From positions 1,798,001-1,862,000 of the forward strand of contig NZ_CP110341.1 in NCBI RefSeq assembly GCF_026013965.1: a stretch of 64,000 nt of DNA, given 5' to 3'. Shown here piece after piece: positions 61,085 to 64,000 of this stretch (positions are counted from its first letter, which is position 1; the number at the start of each line of letters is the position of its first letter). This stretch comes from Brevibacterium sp. JSBI002. GTDB lineage: Bacteria; Actinomycetota; Actinomycetes; Actinomycetales; Brevibacteriaceae. The position numbers and the translations under genes were made by a program. Under the pieces are notes generated by a model. That model searched no databases, was not told where the DNA came from, and saw nothing but the letters and a program-made list of their open reading frames with translations.

Positions 61085-61759
61085 TCAGGCGCTCTGCTGC
61101 GCACGGAGGCGTCGCAGATCGGCGACGCTGCGGCCTTCGAGACTGTTCCACAGGATCCGCCCCGGACGAGGTTCGAGGTCGATGAAATGCGGGATTCCGA
61201 TTGCAATGGTGCCGGCCGCCTCGGCGCTGGCCAGACCCGGCTTAGAATCCTCCAGTGCCACACAGTCGGCCGGGTCGAGGTCGAGCAGCGCAGCACCCCG
61301 CAGATAGGGCTCCGGATCCGGTTTGCCGGCGGTCACCTCATCGCCGGCGACGAGACCGGCGAAGCTGTCGGGCGGACAATTGGCGATGACCGCCTCGGCC
61401 AGCGGCCGGTACGACATCGTGACCATGACGTTCGGGATGCCTTCGGTCTTGAGTTCGGCCAGCAGCTCCAGCGCACCGGGGCGGAAGGGCACGGATTGTC
61501 GGATCTGTCCGATGACGTTGTCCATCAGGGTCTCGACGATCTCCTCGGCGGGAACGTCGAGGCCGGCCTCACGCATCATTCGAGCGGAGACGATGAGCTC
61601 GTTGCCGACGAATTCGAGCCCCTGCTCTTCGGACCAGGAAAGCCCATGGGCGTTCATGAGCTCGGTCTCGGCGCGGATCCAATACGGCTCGGTGTCGACG
61701 AGGGTTCCGTCCATGTCCCACAGGACGGCGGCAGGGTCGGCTGATGCATGGTTCGTCAT
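61085..61759 (-). CDS. HAD-superfamily hydrolase, phosphatase/phosphoglucomutase type
   Basis: A 224-aa HAD hydrolase with the N-terminal WDMDGTLVDTEPYW (nucleophile D and D+2), a cap domain (about 20-80), MVTMSYRPLAEAV as motif II, and GKPDPEPYLRGAALLDLDP with the Lys and ALEDSKPG acidic motif. It would dephosphorylate a small sugar or organic phosphate. The ATG at 61759 is chosen; longer frames are shadows. TACGCT ends 6 nt before the ATG, suggesting a leaderless message that diverges from PAC2. It is convergent with the RecB-like gene. Confidence 0.9.
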   Translation of the reverse strand: MTNHASADPAAVLWDMDGTLVDTEPYWIRAETELMNAHGLSWSEEQGLEFVGNELIVSARMMREAGLDVPAEEIVETLMDNVIGQIRQSVPFRPGALELLAELKTEGIPNVMVTMSYRPLAEAVIANCPPDSFAGLVAGDEVTAGKPDPEPYLRGAALLDLDPADCVALEDSKPGLASAEAAGTIAIGIPHFIDLEPRPGRILWNSLEGRSVADLRRLRAQQSA

Positions 61760-61765
61760 ACGCCC

Positions 61766-61775
61766 AGCGTAGTCT
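61766..61775. promoter_or_regulatory. Overlapping divergent -10 hexamers
   Basis: TACGCT on the minus strand (61766-61771, 6 nt before the HAD ATG) overlaps TAGTCT on the plus strand (61770-61775, 6 nt before the PAC2 ATG). The two genes are separated by only 22 bp, so both messages must be leaderless or nearly so. Confidence 0.55.
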
Positions 61776-61781
61776 GGAACC

Positions 61782-62612
61782 ATGAGTATTCTTCCATCCG
61801 GGTCCGGGGCACTCGTCTTCATCGCCTTCGAAGGTCAGGATGCCGATGCTTCCGAAGCGGCGAGCTCACTGGTCAAGGATCTCATCGAGGTCTGGCACCT
61901 GGACGACTCCGAGATCCTCGACACCGATGGGTTCTACGAATTCCGCTTCTCCGAACCCGAGATCATCCGCGACGAGGACGGGACGGCGTCGATCGCCTGG
62001 CCGGGTGTCGCGGTCCATCGGGGTCTCCTCGGCGAGCAGCCGATCACGGTCATCCACGGTCACGAACCGGGGCTGAAATGGCGGGAGTTCCTCTCCCTCG
62101 TCCTCGCTCACGTCGGCGACGACGATACCGTCATCCTCCTCGGCGGTCTCCATGCCGAAGTTCCGCATACGCGTCCGCTGCCGGTGGTGGCCAATACGGA
62201 GGACGCAGAGCTTGCGTCCGAGCTCGGCATCGACGCCAACGGCTATGAGGGTCCCATCGGCATTCTCGGTCTCCTCGGCGTCGCCTGCCGGTGGCGCGGG
62301 GTCCGCGCCATGAACCTGTGGGTGGGAGTGCCGGACTATCTGGCCGAGTCGCCGTCGCCGAAAGCCGAACTCGCGTTGGCGAAGGCGGTAGAACGCTATG
62401 CCGGCATCGAAATCGATATCCACGTGCTCGAAGAGGAGAGCCGGGCATGGGAGCTCGGCGCCGATGAACTCGTCTCCTTCAACCCGCGGCTGGCAGAACT
62501 CGTCCAAGCACTGGAGAAGCAGAACGATTCGACGGAGCTTCCCGAAGCCAGCGGAGATGCCATCGCGGCCGAGTTCGAACGCTATCTGCGCAAACGCGGC
62601 CGCGATAAGTGA
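61782..62612 (+). CDS. PAC2 family protein (proteasome assembly chaperone-like)
   Basis: A 276-aa protein of the PAC2 fold: VFIAFEGQDADASEAASSL at the N-terminus, SIAWPGVAVHRGLLGEQPIT, EPGLKWREFLSLVL, LLGGLHAEVPHTRPLPVVAN and GPIGILGLLGVACRWRGV. The eukaryotic namesake helps assemble proteasomes; in actinobacteria members such as Rv2125 sit near the pup cluster, but the function is unproven. TAGTCT is 6 nt before the ATG, so it is probably leaderless. The C-terminal helix is charged. Confidence 0.9.
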   Translation: MSILPSGSGALVFIAFEGQDADASEAASSLVKDLIEVWHLDDSEILDTDGFYEFRFSEPEIIRDEDGTASIAWPGVAVHRGLLGEQPITVIHGHEPGLKWREFLSLVLAHVGDDDTVILLGGLHAEVPHTRPLPVVANTEDAELASELGIDANGYEGPIGILGLLGVACRWRGVRAMNLWVGVPDYLAESPSPKAELALAKAVERYAGIEIDIHVLEEESRAWELGADELVSFNPRLAELVQALEKQNDSTELPEASGDAIAAEFERYLRKRGRDK

Positions 62613-62668
62613 ATCACCGACTCCCGGCGCTCAGGCGGTGAACGCCGGTCGACATCGGACGAGCGATG

Positions 62669-63926
62669 TCAGTCGAGCAGGCGGATGCCGAGGAGGGCGT
62701 CGACGGCGTCGGCGACTCGGTCGCCGGTGATGGCTGCTGTCTCCGAAGGATCGGAGTCCGCATAGTGTTCGGCCCATTCGTCGAGGATCCCCAGAGCCGC
62801 GGCTGTCGAGGTCATCGGTGAGTGCTTCGCGCAGCAGCCCGATGATGTGCTCACGCAGACCCTGGCGACATTCTGATTCGCATTTGGCCGCGTGCTTCCA
62901 TGCCTGCAGGCGTGCTTCGGCGAGGGACAGCTGCTCCTCGGTGAAGCTCCAGTCGCTGCGGTAGTGGTTGGACAGGATCACGGTGCGGATGGCCATGGGA
63001 TCGACTCCGCGCTCGCGCAGCTTCGAGACGAGGACGAGGTTGCCCTTGGACTTGCTCATCTTCTCGCCGTCGAGACCCACCATTCCGGTGTGCATATAGG
63101 TCTTCGCCATCGGTGTGTCCCGCCAGGCAGCAGCATGGGCGGCGCTCATCTCATGGTGCGGGAAGATGAGGTCGCTGCCGCCTCCCTGCACGTCGACGGG
63201 GAAGCCGAGATACCGATCGGCGATGACAGTGCATTCGACGTGCCAGCCCGGTCGACCCCGGCCCAGTGTGCCTCCGTCCCAGGAGGGTTCGCCTTCGCGT
63301 TCGGCCCGCCACAGCAGCGGATCGATGGGGTTCTTCTTGCCCGGAGTCTCGGGGTCACCGCCGCGTTCGGCCGAGAGCGCTGCCATGGTCTCGGCGTCGT
63401 CATGGCTGACCGTGCCGAACGGCGGGGTGATCTGCGTCGACACACGGTAGTAGACGTCACCGCTGTCGAGAGTGTAGGCGGCCCCCTTGTCCACGAGATC
63501 GCGGACGCCGGCGGCGATATCGTCGACGGATTCGACGACGCCGATGAAGTTCGCCGGCGGGATCACCCGGAGGGCTTCCATATCCTCTCGGAACAGATCG
63601 ATCTGCGACGAGGCGAGTTCGCGCCAGTCGACTCCCGTGGCATCGGCCCTCTCCAGCAGCGGATCGTCGACGTCAGTGGTGTTCTGTGCGTACTCGACTT
63701 CGAGTCCCGCATCGCGCCAGATCCGGTTGAGCAGGTCGAAGGCCACATAGGTGGATGCGTGCCCGAGGTGGGTCGCATCGTAGGGGGTGATGCCGCAGAC
63801 GTAGAGTCGAGCGGTCTGCTTAGATCCGCGCAGCCTGCGCGGGCTGCGTGTGCTCGTATCAAAAACCGTAGGCACCTTGCCGGTGCTGGTCAGACGGGGC
63901 AATTGAGGTTCGGGCCATGACTTCAC
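62669..63926 (-). CDS. mshC: Mycothiol cysteine ligase MshC (frameshift near the C-terminus)
   Basis: Ligates cysteine to GlcN-inositol in mycothiol synthesis; class I tRNA-synthetase fold. The zinc ligand C44 lies in LYVCGITPYDATHLGHASTY, which distinguishes MshC from CysS, and the activation motif is KMSKSKGN. From about residue 373 the frame shifts: as written it runs to 62631 with an Arg-rich tail, while a 2-nt restoration near 62804-62806 gives TAAALGILDEWAEHYADS to a stop at 62669 and 419 aa, the normal length. GTG at 63926 is favoured by the MshC-typical KSWPEPQLPRL start. Confidence 0.85.
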
Positions 63927-64000
63927 GGCACCCAGCCTAACCGAGAGGCAGGCGTTCGGCACTTCCGAGGCGAAGTGATGCCGGTTTCATATCGGCGGCC

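Noticed and set aside
1..64000. Mobile elements, prophage or tRNA-linked islands
   Set aside because: No transposase, integrase, terminal direct repeats or tRNA sequence were recognised; the accessory region 18-34 kb has composition like its surroundings.

Overview
The window is a high-GC actinobacterial chromosome segment. The genes for mycothiol synthesis (mshC), RbpA, FtsR, the complete Pup-proteasome set (arc, dop, pup, prcB, prcA, pafA), PafBC, SecA2 and a diheme cytochrome c1 (qcrC) place it in the Actinomycetota. A putrescine-oxidase type enzyme and the overall gene mix suggest Micrococcales, most likely Brevibacterium; this genus call is inference, not proof. I saw no rRNA, tRNA, CRISPR array, prophage or insertion sequence.

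Layout. 1-8.6 kb is a conserved core: ctaE-qcrC (start of the bc1-aa3 respiratory supercomplex operon), divergent trpD, a DEDDh/GIY-YIG nuclease, a small membrane protein, an esterase-like hydrolase, a PlsC acyltransferase, ftsR and an orphan ParA. 8.7-13.6 kb holds pyruvate carboxylase, peptide deformylase and 3-hydroxyacyl-CoA dehydrogenase in a tight run. 13.7-18.0 kb has an aminotransferase, a methyltransferase, an hsp20 with a stress promoter, an AEC transporter and ferritin. 18.2-34.3 kb is an accessory metabolic region: a four-gene operon of two polytopic membrane proteins plus an M20 amidohydrolase and an amidase; a broken DUF4442 gene; an Rpf-like protein; an amine-catabolism run (putrescine oxidase, permease, AraC, VOC, UvrA-like); a short-chain dehydrogenase facing a WYL regulator; and an RlpA-like cell-wall protein. 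34.5-64 kb is a core block resembling the Rv2090-Rv2130 neighbourhood of Mycobacterium: GDPD, rbpA, polyprenol-phosphate mannose synthase, a FEN-exonuclease fusion, secA2, helY, tatC-tatA, pafC-pafB, FKBPs, pafA-prcA-prcB-pup-dop, arc-trmI, an M50 protease, a RecB-like nuclease, PAC2 and mshC.

How it works together. Pup (ending GGQ) is deamidated by Dop, ligated by PafA, and tagged proteins are unfolded by ARC into the PrcAB core. PafBC is a WYL-domain regulator pair linked in mycobacteria to the DNA-damage response. TatAC and SecA2 are two export routes.

Regulatory DNA is the least expected part. hsp20 has a GGAAT-N18-GTT (SigR/SigH-type) promoter whose -10 sits inside an HspR-type (HAIR) inverted repeat. 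rbpA has the same promoter architecture. At least eleven genes have a TANNNT hexamer 6-8 nt before the start codon, as expected for leaderless mRNAs. Two cell-wall enzyme genes carry MtrA-like direct repeats. Three genes (DUF4442, UvrA-like, mshC) each need a 1-2 nt repair to restore a family-typical product, which may be sequencing error or real decay.
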